Source: Dermanyssus gallinae
Taxonomy: Eukaryota; Arthropoda; Arachnida; Mesostigmata; Dermanyssidae
Direction: 5' to 3'
Assembly (NCBI GenBank): GCA_003439945.1
Contig: QVRM01005629.1
Coordinates: 124,001-188,000, forward strand
DNA length: 64,000 nucleotides
Part shown: piece after piece, positions 40,168-52,902 of the stretch
Layout: the number at the start of each line of letters is the position of its first letter
How positions within the stretch are numbered: the stretch's first letter is position 1
The notes under the pieces: model-generated
What the model was told of the DNA's origin: nothing
Database searches by the model: none
What the model saw: only the letters and a program-made list of their open reading frames with translations
Translations under genes and position numbers: made by a program

Positions 40168-43100
40168 ATTAAAGGGGAATTCTTACACAATGTTGAATTG
40201 CCAACATTAAGTAAAGTATTGTTCATGTGATACGTTATCTGTGCTTTTGTTCTTGGCTGTGGTTTTTGTTTGTTTTTGTTTACCCTATTCAAATTGGAAA
40301 CCCTGAAAGCCAATTTAATAGCGACCGGTTCCGAATTTGAACCGACGACCTCCCGGTGTAAGGCAACGGCAAATCTATAATCAAACCACCTTGCTCGGTG
40401 CGACTTTAATGAATCTAGCTTTTGTCGCCTTAGGTGTCGCCTGATCTATGTGTTTCTTAGCTCGGTTGACGGGCAGCGTATGAACAGTACGATCTGACCA
40501 ATGCCAAATGTATTGCCATTGCATTGCCAACATTGTGGGAAGGGTTATGTCCTATCTCTTCTAATGATATTATAATTATTTGCGCGTGTTTAGTTCTATT
40601 AGCTTGTCCTTGTCTGTGGCACGCTAACTATATGTGTAATGCTCGTCGTTTGATTACTTCTGTGATTATTTTCATTTTCGATATGGATTATAGGATAATG
40701 TTAGGGTCTATCCAAATAGATAAGCTACTATGATGCAGCACACCCAGTTACCAGTGAAAGAGATCTTATACATATATATATATATATAGTCGGCGGTGTC
40801 AATGAGTATTGTAATGCTACGGGTGACGACTGATAACCGAAACTGACCTAACCACACGCTGATGCGACCGCCGATCACAGAATGTCGCTAATCCGGCAAG
40901 CACGCCACTCTATAGGTGCACACGGTAATAACAAGCGTTGGTTTATTAAGTGTTGTTTTTTTGTTGATTATTTCGTTGTTCTTGGCGATAGCTAGATAGA
41001 TAATCGACCCAGTCGATTGCCAGGCGGTGGGTTGTGTGTCTGTGGTCATGGTTAATGATGGAGCGAGTCTGTCGTTCGATGTAGTTGGGATACAATGTCG
41101 TCGTTGTACATTTGTGTACCGACATGTTGTCTACTGCTAGACGGCACACTAGGCAGAAGGGAAAAGAAAGAAATGGAAAAAAAGCACTGCACGCGTCGAG
41201 CGTGTGACCGTGTACAGTAGCCGATGGCCACTGACCGCCGCTCGCTTCTAAATGCTTGCTCCAGCCGTCCCCTGTGCTCCGCTACCGCCGCCGCCGCCGC
41301 AGCCGCCGCCGGTGCTCGCCTGCGATAGACGTTTAAGACGATGGCTTTTGCTACGTCGATGTTTATCGTACACGAGCATTAGCCTTACGGAATAATGAAG
41401 TCATGGCCATCGTACATGTTACATCAATAAACGCACTATGTCGAGTAGTCAACTCGACGGGCTGCATTGCTTCGAACAGCAAGCACCTTCTCGGTGCTCA
41501 GCAGAAAGCTAGCCGCACTTCCGTCATCACCTTCGTCATCTCGTGACAAACGTGATTGTATGCTTGTTAATGTGTGTGTGAGTGTGCCTGTACTGTGTCA
41601 GTGCGTACCAAGTACAAGTACACGACAAAAGCTTTCTTTGACCACTATGTGTGGTTATTATGAGGTCGGGTTCATCTGAATTCATTGGCTGATTGATTGG
41701 TCATGTCCAGTAGATAGGGCAGGGCCGGGCAGGGTAGGAAGCATTATTGCCCTAACTCTTGTTGACGTAGTTGTTGGTGTTGGTGTTGGCGTTGTCGTTA
41801 AATCAATGTTGTCACTCGCTGTAGATGTTGTTAGTCACTACGAAGTAGGGGTCGGTAGTGTGCTCTGAATGCGAGGTATCTTTCTACCATTCTATGACAC
41901 CATCAATCAAACGGCCAGTTGGTCGTATCGAAATGCAAAAGGAATCGCGGAATCGACAGCGGATATCCGTTTCTAGTGGACAACCGGTGCTTGTCACAAT
42001 CACGTAGCAAGAACAGTCAGTAAAACCCAACAGACTTCATCAGACACCAACAGACATGATCACAGCGGTAACGATTGCAGCAAAACAACAACAACAACAA
42101 TAAGAAGAAGAAGAAGAAAAATAATGCAACGGTACGAAAAGTACTGCACACGAAATGTTGACGCCAACAATAGCAAAAACACCAGCAAAGAGTGCAACAT
42201 TGTCGGCGGAGCAATTACAACAACAACAACAACAACAACACGGGAACAAGACGTTATTCGTGCTGTGAGCAGGCACACGAACAGTAACGTGGGTGATATG
42301 ACTGAATATTGTCTGATTACTGTCTATCAATCAGTTGCCTACTATGATTGGTATTGATTATTATTATTGTTATTATGAGATGATTTGTCTCTGGTAAACC
42401 TTAGCAGAGCACAAGAGCGGAATGATGAATACCCACGACTCCGACAGCGACGACGAAACAATGGACGTTGGTAACGTTTAAGATGAATGTTGACGCTACT
42501 CTTATTTCCTATTGGCACAGTCTAGTAATACTCGATCATTAGCTGGTGACCTCTCTTCCCCTCACCGTTCGCTCGCTCCCAGTAGATGGGGCCATAATGT
42601 CTTGAAGCGAGCGCAAAGGTCGTGAGAGCTCTGTACACGTTACGTACTGGTTTCAGTATTCTTACTTGTTGACCTTCCGTGAGTAGGAAATGGTCACATT
42701 CCGGCTGATACAAGTCGAAGGAACAGGGACCGGTCTAACAACTCGGCGCAAACAAATTGGCGATTGCGATGCAGTTCACGAATCAAGGTTGCCTTTGGTG
42801 CATCACAAGTATCGGAATTAGCAACGCACCTCGGATTGTAACTATTGGGCTACACATATCACAAATCCTTACTTAGTCTACACATTGTGCGTCATGTCAG
42901 ACCTGGTGCAGAGCTCATGACATTGGAATCGTGGAACATCTCTACCACACCTTCCTGTCAAAAATGTATGTATGGCAGTTCTAAGAAGCGGTTACAATTA
43001 AGCCATGTCAGATATAATGCTCGACGCCCAACGGATGGGTCATGTTAGACACGCGAATTTTGGTTGTTTGTTCCGGAGTTCATTCAGTGAGTGTAGTTCT

Positions 43101-43328
43101 ATGCACGTTTTCCGTTTCCATCTAAGTAGATCGTATTCAAATTGGTCCTCGTTAGTTTTTGTACGGCTATTGATACATGGCGAATACTTTAGGCTATTTA
43201 ATGTGAAAGATGCGTGACGGTTGTAGTAGAGCTGTTATAATTCTATTTTGCCTGTGTTAAGGCCTTCGTTGACATCGCTATCTTTTTTTCACTTCGGTTG
43301 GCGTTATTGGCTCTGGTAGTGGCAGCTG

Positions 43329-43362
<34 letters not shown>

Positions 43363-44329
43363 GCAGTAGAAGTGTATTGTTATGCAGCATGGTGATCACA
43401 CTTGTTGATGGGTAGACGGTGTGGTAGTAGCGGAGTCTGAGCGAAAAGCGGTTTTTCTGAAACCTCTGCTCGTTGCGTCGCTTCTCGCGCGGCTGTTCCA
43501 GCCATTCGCCATCGTCATTCGGCTGACGCGTCTTCTCTGTTTATTCTTGTTGGCCATCGCGGCCGCCCTCCTACGACTGGCCTCTTCGTAGCGAGCGACA
43601 TCAACTTCTTGCTGCTGGGCGCCTGCTGGCATCACTTATGGTATATGGCTCGTATTGCTGCTGCTGCTGTTGTTGTCGTTGTTGTCGTTGTTACTGTTAT
43701 TATTGCTTCTACTGCTTATGTTATTGTTGTTGTTGTTGATGGTGTTGTGGCTGCTAGCGCGTTATTTCTGGTCACAACGATATATATGATATCGGCCAGA
43801 GTCGGTTAGCTCAATTGAGGTCGTCGCTGTTTTGGTGTGGGACTGGAAGTAAACTATAGGGCTTGTCGTACTGTGTAGAAAAGTAGCTCATATTGTTGTT
43901 GCTGTAAATAAGCAATTTACAACGCGGGCCGATGCCTTATATATTATATATGCGCACGTGTATATATATATATATATACCACACGTAGGTGTGGTTACAT
44001 ATCTAGTACGATACACACACACACACGCGTACGTACATATAACGGCAAACGTTTTTGCACGTCCGTCCACCCACTGCACGTTCATGGCTTGCGCTCGGGG
44101 TCATGTGCTTATTCTTATTATTGCATCTGAAATCATTAGATGATAAGCGTGTGCTTACTAATTAGATAGCAAGTGATGTACACGTATGGTATAGATATCA
44201 TTGCTGCTTTTCAGTTTATCCGCAAGACGAAACTAAATCAAGAGGTTTATTAGGAATTTGAAAATAGCGCGAGATCAGTCATTGCAATACAATGTGTGTA
44301 TAAAGAAAATACAGCACTCCGAGCGCATC

Positions 44330-44368
<39 letters not shown>

Positions 44369-47300
44369 GCAGTCCCGAGAGATCGGCTTTTACTCACTCT
44401 CCGTGAAGATTTTAATATGAAAGGCCGAATGCATAACCTTATACAAGATATTTTAGCCGGCAAACGTAACACAATTTTAAACAGAGCTCACGCAATTGCC
44501 AGGTCTCCCAAACAATTGGTGTGCCACAGGGTGATACATTTTTATTTATGGCCTTGGAAAGTTCCTCCGATAAATAACAGCTCTCCACGAGTTTTACGCA
44601 GAGGACTTAGTTATTATGGGGAAATCGAGACAGCACCTCCAGTTTTACTTGGATGAGACTGCACGATGGTGTTGCGAAACTTAGCTGGACATAACCGCGT
44701 CAAAAACAAAAGTGATGCGTTTTAGCAAAGGAGGAGCAAATGCTCAAGGTGACTACAACATAAAGATTATTAACATAAGAAAACTGGCATGCACTAGAGT
44801 TGGTCCACAACTTCAGATACTTGAAAGTAACATTGACAACCAAACTGTTTTACTAGGCATATTGAAGAAATTAGAGTAAAGGCGGTTTTCTTAACCATGA
44901 TGTTAAAACATCTCCGATAAATTGACCTGGGGACTGCACTTTATACATTTGAGCTCAAAATCGTTTTCACAGTAACATATTGCCTCAGACCCATATCCTC
45001 CAAGTTAACATTAGACAAGCTCAAAAATGTCGACAAGATTAAAATTATGTTTCCTAAAAGAGCAATTGGTTTATCGGAAACGGTAATTACCAGTTTTATC
45101 ACGAAGCGCTCGAAGCATACAAGCAACACAGAGAAAGGCGAAACTAGAACTTTGTAATCCAAAATTTTACAGACGGACCCGCTTTCCTTAGCAACCGATG
45201 GAAAGGAGATCTGCAACAAAACAGAGCAGTGATCTCCAAAATAATCTGGCACGAATACCACCAATACACCTGTTTGAAGGGAAATTGTTTCCAAATCAAT
45301 GAATGTGTTTGTAAATATTGTGGTGAATTAGAAATGTATGGAATTGAACATCCTTCTCATTAATAACTGCTGTAATTGACGTACTTGAGTGGAATAACCC
45401 ATAAATATTGTGAAAATCTTCCAATTTTATTTATTATTATTTAATTATTTATAACGCCGTTCGTAGGGCATGGCGGCGACCCATCTGGATTCTACGCCTA
45501 TTCCTTTTCGATAAGTTATGAATCATTCTTTTCCAAGCGTTTCGATATGGTTTTCATGGCTTCCAATAATTTCCGATGCAGTGCTTTGATGTGAAAATAA
45601 TTCACTAGTCTCTTACGTTAGATGTCCTTATGTATGGTGGCATACCAGCGCAAAGTTGAAAACGAACAAGTTCTAGACCTAAATATACTTGATCAATTAT
45701 AGCATATTGACAGGAATGTTTTGAATAGAATAGATATAAATTATACTGACGTGATTGTTAAATGTTTTCTTTAGTTGATACATATAAGAAGATCTTATAT
45801 GTACACACAGAAAAACGTATGAAAACATAACGATTTAAACGTGTTGCAATTGCGTGGTTTAGGAATTTTATCGAGTCCAAAAACTTGCGATACTTAGAAA
45901 CAATTGTTGACGAGTAAACTTTGTTTACGTGCGTTTGCAGATTCGTCCTCATCTAAGCGAACCTCTCGATTACGAGACGTTTGTAACGAAGAACCGCACA
46001 ATTCTCCAAAATGACCCACAACGCGAGATGCTTCTGTTTCCGCCCGACGACGTATCGGTGAGTCGTGACATTCACTACATATGACAACATATGACGGCGG
46101 ATTGGGCACAGCCAGGCAATGCATACAGAAGAGGCACCAATGTAGTTGATCATTGCGACCTTACGCCCTTTCGCTGTTTTATCATTGCGGCAAAAGCTAT
46201 CTTCAACGTAGCAATTCTTAGATTTACTTACAAAAGACGATCAGTACAGCACGTCTTGAGCGTTGAATCAAGATGAACTTTTGTCGGCAGTTACTTTCGT
46301 AAGGTTTCTTATATATTCATACTATTGAACGATTAGTTGCTGTACCTGCCTGATAAGGGGAGTAGTCAGCACAGATCAGAACTTCGTAAGGCGGAGCAAT
46401 AGATCGTAGGGCGGAACAGTTATGTTTGCAAGGTTCGGAGAGTGTCTGTCCCGACGGAAAGGTGCTGCATATCCCTAGGCGGGTCAATGTGTGAGAGTCA
46501 CGACTAACTGAATCATATGTTGTTATGCCTCAATCTGTCGCTGGCTTCGCAGCGGTGCATCATTCCGCGAAGTATTCGGACGACGACGCCAACCGTGCCG
46601 CTGTCGTTGGCGACCGTGGCCGCTGTCACGCAAGACGAGAACCTCGACCGAGCCGAGGGCACCTCGTTGTCGAGCGACAAACAGCTGCCTCTGTTCGTTC
46701 GGCAGTGCCTTCAGACGTACGCCGTCGACTGGGTCAAAGTGCACTACAAGTACGCGAAGTACGGAGCGACGTACAAGGAGCTCGTCGAGCGCCCGGCCGA
46801 CCTGCAAGAGCACATCTACGAAGTGGACGCCGATAGCGAAGTGAAGGACGCGGTAAGCTTCGACTGGCCTGAGCAAGTTAGTCACGATCCCATAACGCCT
46901 AACGAACGCCGCAGGACATCTTCACCACACCGTCAATCTAGCCGACGGCTAGATAGCAATTTATCTAAACGAGCCACCCGCCTTACCTACCTTTTCTGTC
47001 TTCATCTTGGATAGATTACAACGCAATCAGTAAATCTGTTCTTGGGAATGCATAAGCTTATCTTGTTTGCTCGGATGTAACATAAATCTGGCCCCACATA
47101 TAAGCCCCGCGCGTGTATTTCGTCAGTGGACGTGTGAAAATATGTGTTAATGTTTTATTATTATTACATCATTATCTAAGAGTGTATCATTGCATATGTG
47201 TAGATGGTGTTATTAGACACACGTGATCACTTCTAGATTTAATCCGTATCAGTTATTTGCGTAGTAAAACATGCGATAGCTGTTCTGCACAATGGAGATG

Positions 47301-48326
47301 TCTACTTTGAGTTACATGTTATACGTACCATTTATCATTGGCATGTCCGCGTTTGCAATAGAATTCCCGATCAGAAGAAAGTTCAGTCATCAAGGAAGGC
47401 TGGATTCTGAAGGGACCAGAGTCGGGTACCGATTCGCTGCTGGCTTTAGCGACCAAGTCATTCAAGAAACGCTACATGGTACTGAAGAGAGGCGTGGACG
47501 GAACTCATATCGTCGAATTCTATAAGGATGAAAAGAAGAGCGACTCCAAGGGAACCCTATGCATGGATTTCTGCACAAAGGTAAGCAACCAGGATGGCTT
47601 TGCAATTAACCCGTTTGTACGGGGCAGTTTTTTCCTAGTGATTGCATAATTCGCTTTGACGTCTATCTCTTCGTTCATGTGTTTATGCCTACCTACTGAG
47701 CTGTCTATTCAGTCTAACACTACTGCAGCTCCGTAAATTTACGTTATGGTGTCACGTCTTTACAATGGGACTTCAGCATAAGCAGGTCAAATGTGGATGC
47801 TTACATTGACTATTGACAAACTATTTGAAGTTTTTAAGTCGCCTTGATTGAGATTGGCCCGACTGTACACAGGGTATTCGTGCGTATATGTGAGTATGTG
47901 GCGGAATTCATATGGTCGATAGCTTTTGTTGCGCTGTTGCTAAGGTTTGCTGCTACCGCTACTGTGTTTGGTGTTGTGCCGTGTGTTAACTTTCTCGCAT
48001 TCATCAGGTGATCCGCAACGCTCGTCGATCAAATAAGTACTGTTTCGAATTGGCAATGAGCGAAAATAGATCCTGCGTACTGGCATCGGAAAGCGCCCAG
48101 GAGCAAGATGGATGGATTGGCCTTATGACCGCAATTCTCACATCCAATAAGAACGCGCTCGAGGCCAAAAAAACTAACAGTACAGTTACATCGCCCGAAG
48201 GTAAGCAAGTAAACGCGAACTAAGCTTAACTAGAACAGAGACTTCTTTCCTGAGCTGAGTTTAGTAGCCGATTGAGTATTATACAGTCTGTGTAGGCAAC
48301 GGATGATGATGATGATGATGATGATG

Positions 48327-48394
<68 letters not shown>

Positions 48395-51300
48395 TTAACT
48401 CCATTTTAGAGTCACCGCCACCTTCACTCAACGGCTCGTTAAATGGCTACTCTCTGAAATCGCTCGAACACTCCAAAAATCCAGATCTAGTTAAATATTC
48501 GCGGGAAACAGACTACACAATCGCTGTCGCCCGCAAACAGGATCGGCAGAATATTTTCGCCATCTATCCCGACCTAGGCACGACCGAGTCGGCGTTCCAG
48601 GTGAGCGACTATGACCGACCTGCGAAGCCGTTCGAAGAACAAAAGGACACACGTCTATTCATACGATGTGAAGAGATCAAGTTCAAGCTGCAGGCGCCTC
48701 TCGAGGAGAAAGGTCAGTTGTGCCAGGTTGAACCATACATCACCACGATGGCCATCTTCGATGTGCGACGTATGCGGAAAGTATCCGAAGACTTTCGTTT
48801 CGATGTTAATAATCCCTACATCCGCAATATGCTCCCGAAGACGCGGAAGAACAGCAGCTCGTCCTCGAGCGGGGGACACTCGACAAACAACAATGCGGAG
48901 GAGGCATCGGCTAGCGTGACCGCTGTGCAGGCTTCAGGCCTTAAAGACCTCGGCGAGGAGTGGTTGACGTTTCCCCGGCAAGCCATCTTTAGCGTGCAGC
49001 ATACCGAGCCCGAACTCTACCTTGTCGTTCGTATTGAGAAAGTGTTACAGGGGAGCATCAACCAAGCTAGCGAAAACTACATTCGGGTGGCGGCGGATGG
49101 CGATGGCCGACAGGGAAGTAAAACGCAGAAAAGTGTCCGTCATTGCTGTCAGCATCTCGGCCACTATCGGATGCCATTCGCATGGACATCACGGGCGATT
49201 TTCACAAAGTTCACCGGAGATCTGGACGAGCACAACGACTTCGGCCCCATCTACAGGCAGGAGGCGTCCAAGCTGTCCGACGAAGACCTGCTCAAAATGC
49301 TCTCAGAACTGCGAAAGCCGGATAAAGCCAAACACATGACGGTCATTCCAGGCTACGTAAAAGCTTCGATCCGTATTGTTCGCAATGACGAACAAATCCC
49401 TAACTCTCTGACTTCAGCTCTAATTCCGGTCAAGGTAGGCCAAAGCGCATGCAGTCCTCATTTTGTCGAATTTTGTCATTGTTGTCCTCATGACAACAAT
49501 GTCTTCAACAATTAGTTTAGCGTAATTTTGGAGTATGTGATGAAACGATTTCGGTTATTTTGCAGGTGAACAGCGTCGACCACGCGCTGTTCTCTGCTGT
49601 TCAATTTTAGTTCTTGTTTTCCTATCGACTGTGAACAATTATCTTGCTTAGTGTTCTTGCATGCTAATGTTACAAGCCTAGACAGGCCTTTGCGCGTAAA
49701 GTATGCATGCGAGTCGTAACGACGTGCTTGTGTTCTTGGTCCTGTAGCCATTTCCAGTTCCGCCGAAGGAGGAGCCCACATTAGAGGTACAGCAGTTCCC
49801 CACGGATACGCCGTCCGATGCGCACCCCTTCTGCACTTACGTCAATCACCTCTACGTCTATCCGAAGAGTCTTAAATACGACGGTCAGAAGAGTTTCGCC
49901 AAAGCGCGCAACCTGGCATGTTGCGTCGAACTGCGGGACAGTGACTCTGAGGGGGCATTGCCGCTACGTTGCGTCTACGGTAGACCGGGGGAATCACTGT
50001 TCGCCTCGCAGGCGTTTACCGCCGTAACACATCACAACCAGAGCCCGGATTTCTACGAAGAGGTAAGCGCAGTCACGTACTTGATTTCCTATGTAATTTT
50101 ATTGTTTAGCTCTAAACTATAAAATAAACTACATGTCTGCGTTGTATGTGCAAATACTAATATGAGATTGGCTCGATTATGCTTAATTGCTTTTAGGTGA
50201 AAATTGCTCTTCCACTTCTCATCCACGAGAAGCATCATCTTCTATTTACATTCTACCACGTTAGCTGTGATACGTCGAAGGCGGGGAAAAAAATCAAGGG
50301 TCAGGAGAATCCCGCCGTCGAAACCATCGTTGGTATGTGTTTGTGTGTGTGCTCATTTTTATACTTACATCTAAAAATTGAGTGATCTATCTAGTGGGAA
50401 GACCTAGATAGATCACATGATTGCGATGAACTTCCGCTCATCTACGCTAAAGCATACCGTGGTGGTTTGAGCTACAAATTATCTAAATTGCACATGTGCG
50501 CATATCATCTTTTTCTGGGTGCACTAAACTATAATATTGTAAACAGCCAGTTTAAAACGATCTTAAAGCGCCTCGTTATTGCTGTGCTGTCATGTTGTTT
50601 TGTATTGCTCAGGATACTCCTGGCTTCCATTGCTCGTCAAAGATCGAATTAACGTCTCGTCAACGGAACACGCCCTGATGGTCTCTGCAAATCTTCCTGA
50701 GGGTTACCTCTCCTGTAAACCGCTTGGTTTTGGAAAGGGGCTCGCAGGGCCGGATCTAAAGCCGGTTGATAATGGAAAAGAGATCTACAGGGTGCAGCTC
50801 CGCATGGTCAGCACTGTGCAATCGAGGGATCCGTTCCTCCACAACTTCTTTGTTCACTGCAGCAAGGTGTTGGAGAGCAAGTCGGCCACCATGGTCGACA
50901 TCGTCAAGGTAAGTTTGCCATGAGGCTTGGGTTGTTGGTACTCTTCTGTTAACTGCCTTGTCTTTTCGGGTGAAGGCGCGGAGCTCAAGGTCTTATTCGT
51001 TTGGTTGGAGGTGTGAAACATCACAGAGGTTTCGTTTCGTCGTTTCCGTTGGTCTGACCTTTTTCGATTCAATCTTCTGCTAAGACAAGCAGTTTGTTGT
51101 CCTCTGCACGCCGTACATATGTATGCGTCAATATGTACCGATTCCAGATATAGGCGCCCGGCGAGTATTTATCGAGGACACTATTGCCCAGTTCTGTGGC
51201 CACAAGCTCCTCAGGTTGCTCCGAGTTAACGGAGCGAACGCTTATTTACTGTGTCACGCTCCTAACCGATGCAGACATGTACCCGTTTGTCTTGCTTGCC

Positions 51301-52862
51301 TTGGGCATGGTCGTATGTCGGTATGCGTTCTTATAGAGACGCGTACATGTCTTCCTGACTTGCTTTTCCTGCTGTTGTCTGAAAATAGAATGTATAGACC
51401 AGTTTGTTGACTAATGCATGGAATACAACATGAAATTGGGTGCATGGGCATTAACAAATTGCACGAAGAATGCAGTAACTTTGCCCGTCTTCCTGTTTAG
51501 GGTCTGTTGAAATTCTTTAATATAATCGTTGTTTAAACGAACACATCAAATAATTTGGCAAAACACAACATCTAGCTGAGGAACCGTAATGGTGCTGCTT
51601 TATTTATATATCCCGAGAACGGTTCAGATATATATTAATCGTAACATCTGTCCTACAAAAGTAACACTGCCATCAATGGCGGCGGCTCACTTGACTAAAA
51701 ATGCACTATCACAAAGCACAATACTATTAACCACGAGCTAGCCAAAACAGTGATACGCATCGTCTCATTGACTGTCATTAACAAAAATGTTAGCTCCTCG
51801 TTGATCACAGCAACTGTGTAAGTGTTATCTTTATTCTTCTATTTTCATCCATTTTTTTCTTTTAGAATGAATATGCATTTAGCTTAATAGCAACCGTATC
51901 AAATATTCTTGTAAGATTTGTCTTCCTCTTATCAATTGGCTTGCTGCTCTATTTCTAGCGTTTGTGCTTAGAGGCATTTTACGTGACCTTGTTATTCTAT
52001 CTAGTTATCTAGATATCTGGTTTAGATATGATCGATAGCTTTAACTAACAGTGATGATGAGTGAAGCTTGTAGGCTGGTAGCTACCAACCGACTCTAGTT
52101 TGAACCCGATGCTAACGAATGATGTCGACCCTACAGAAAACGACCCTCTCCCGAACAGTCCCCTGATTACTAATGAATGTGACAGAAAAGAACTACCGAC
52201 GTACATGCATACACGTGTACATACATATGCGTATATGAAGTAGTTTTTCTTTTATAAATGATGAGATATGACTAGTTTCCCAAGGAGCTTGTTGACAAGC
52301 CGCCTTTCCATATCGCTGTCTCTCTCTCGCTTGCTCTACCTATATACCGAGCGTTTCTCCTCCCATGTTCTCGACGGTTCTCAGACGGGTTGTTGCATCC
52401 AACGCGATCTGTACATAACGGGTCCAATTGGCAGCTAGTATGCAGTAGGAGCAGTTTGCTGTCCAGTAGGGCAGAGCACACAACAACATTCTTCTTCTCA
52501 GTCCTTTCTTCAAAGCGTCTGTTGTTCACACGACTTTCAACTGATCCTGTTCTGTCCCTCGTCTCGACCTAGGAGCAGGCATACGCGGAGTCCGACCTAG
52601 GAAGAGAGATTACCAAGTTAATCAAGGTAATCATCACTGACAGACACACGGCTACGCTAGCTTCAACTGGGCTAGCTATCTGAGAGTAAGAAAAACAAAA
52701 AAAACATACAGTGGATGAGTGCGTGCGTGCATGGATGCGTGCGTATAAGCTAGCGAGCCAGCCAGTGAGCTTCTCGCGATCGCTACCTAACTACCAACAA
52801 TGGCGCTACTTATCTCGTTCCTAATTAACATCCAGATTGAGTTGTCCAGTAGCTAGGCATAT

Positions 52863-52902
<40 letters not shown>

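Larger units (their letters stand above)
35561..44364 (+). other. DOCK intron 1, segment downstream of the putative alternative exon
   Basis: Contents seen: (GTT)n at 36130-36190 and 36515-36585, (TA)n at 37930-37968, 39479-39532 and the large compound AT patch 39971-40168, a tRNA-like SINE remnant at 40318-40405, a GC-rich CCG run at 41283-41310, and (GTT)n at 43331-43361. No gene is recognised. A minus-strand Cys-rich open frame at 37220-37474 was considered and left out. Confidence 0.55.

Noticed and set aside
40318..40405. Functional tRNA gene
   Set aside because: B box is good, but the T-stem and acceptor stem do not pair, so it is classed as a SINE remnant.
43396..43635. Minus-strand Arg/Ala-rich open frame in a GC-rich patch
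   Set aside because: Looks more coding-like than its surroundings, but it is flanked by CAG repeats and lacks recognisable homology or clear exon borders.
46860..47014. Reading on past the exon 3 donor (open for 50 more codons)
   Set aside because: Homology to DOCK ends at the gtaagc donor; the extension has no family similarity.
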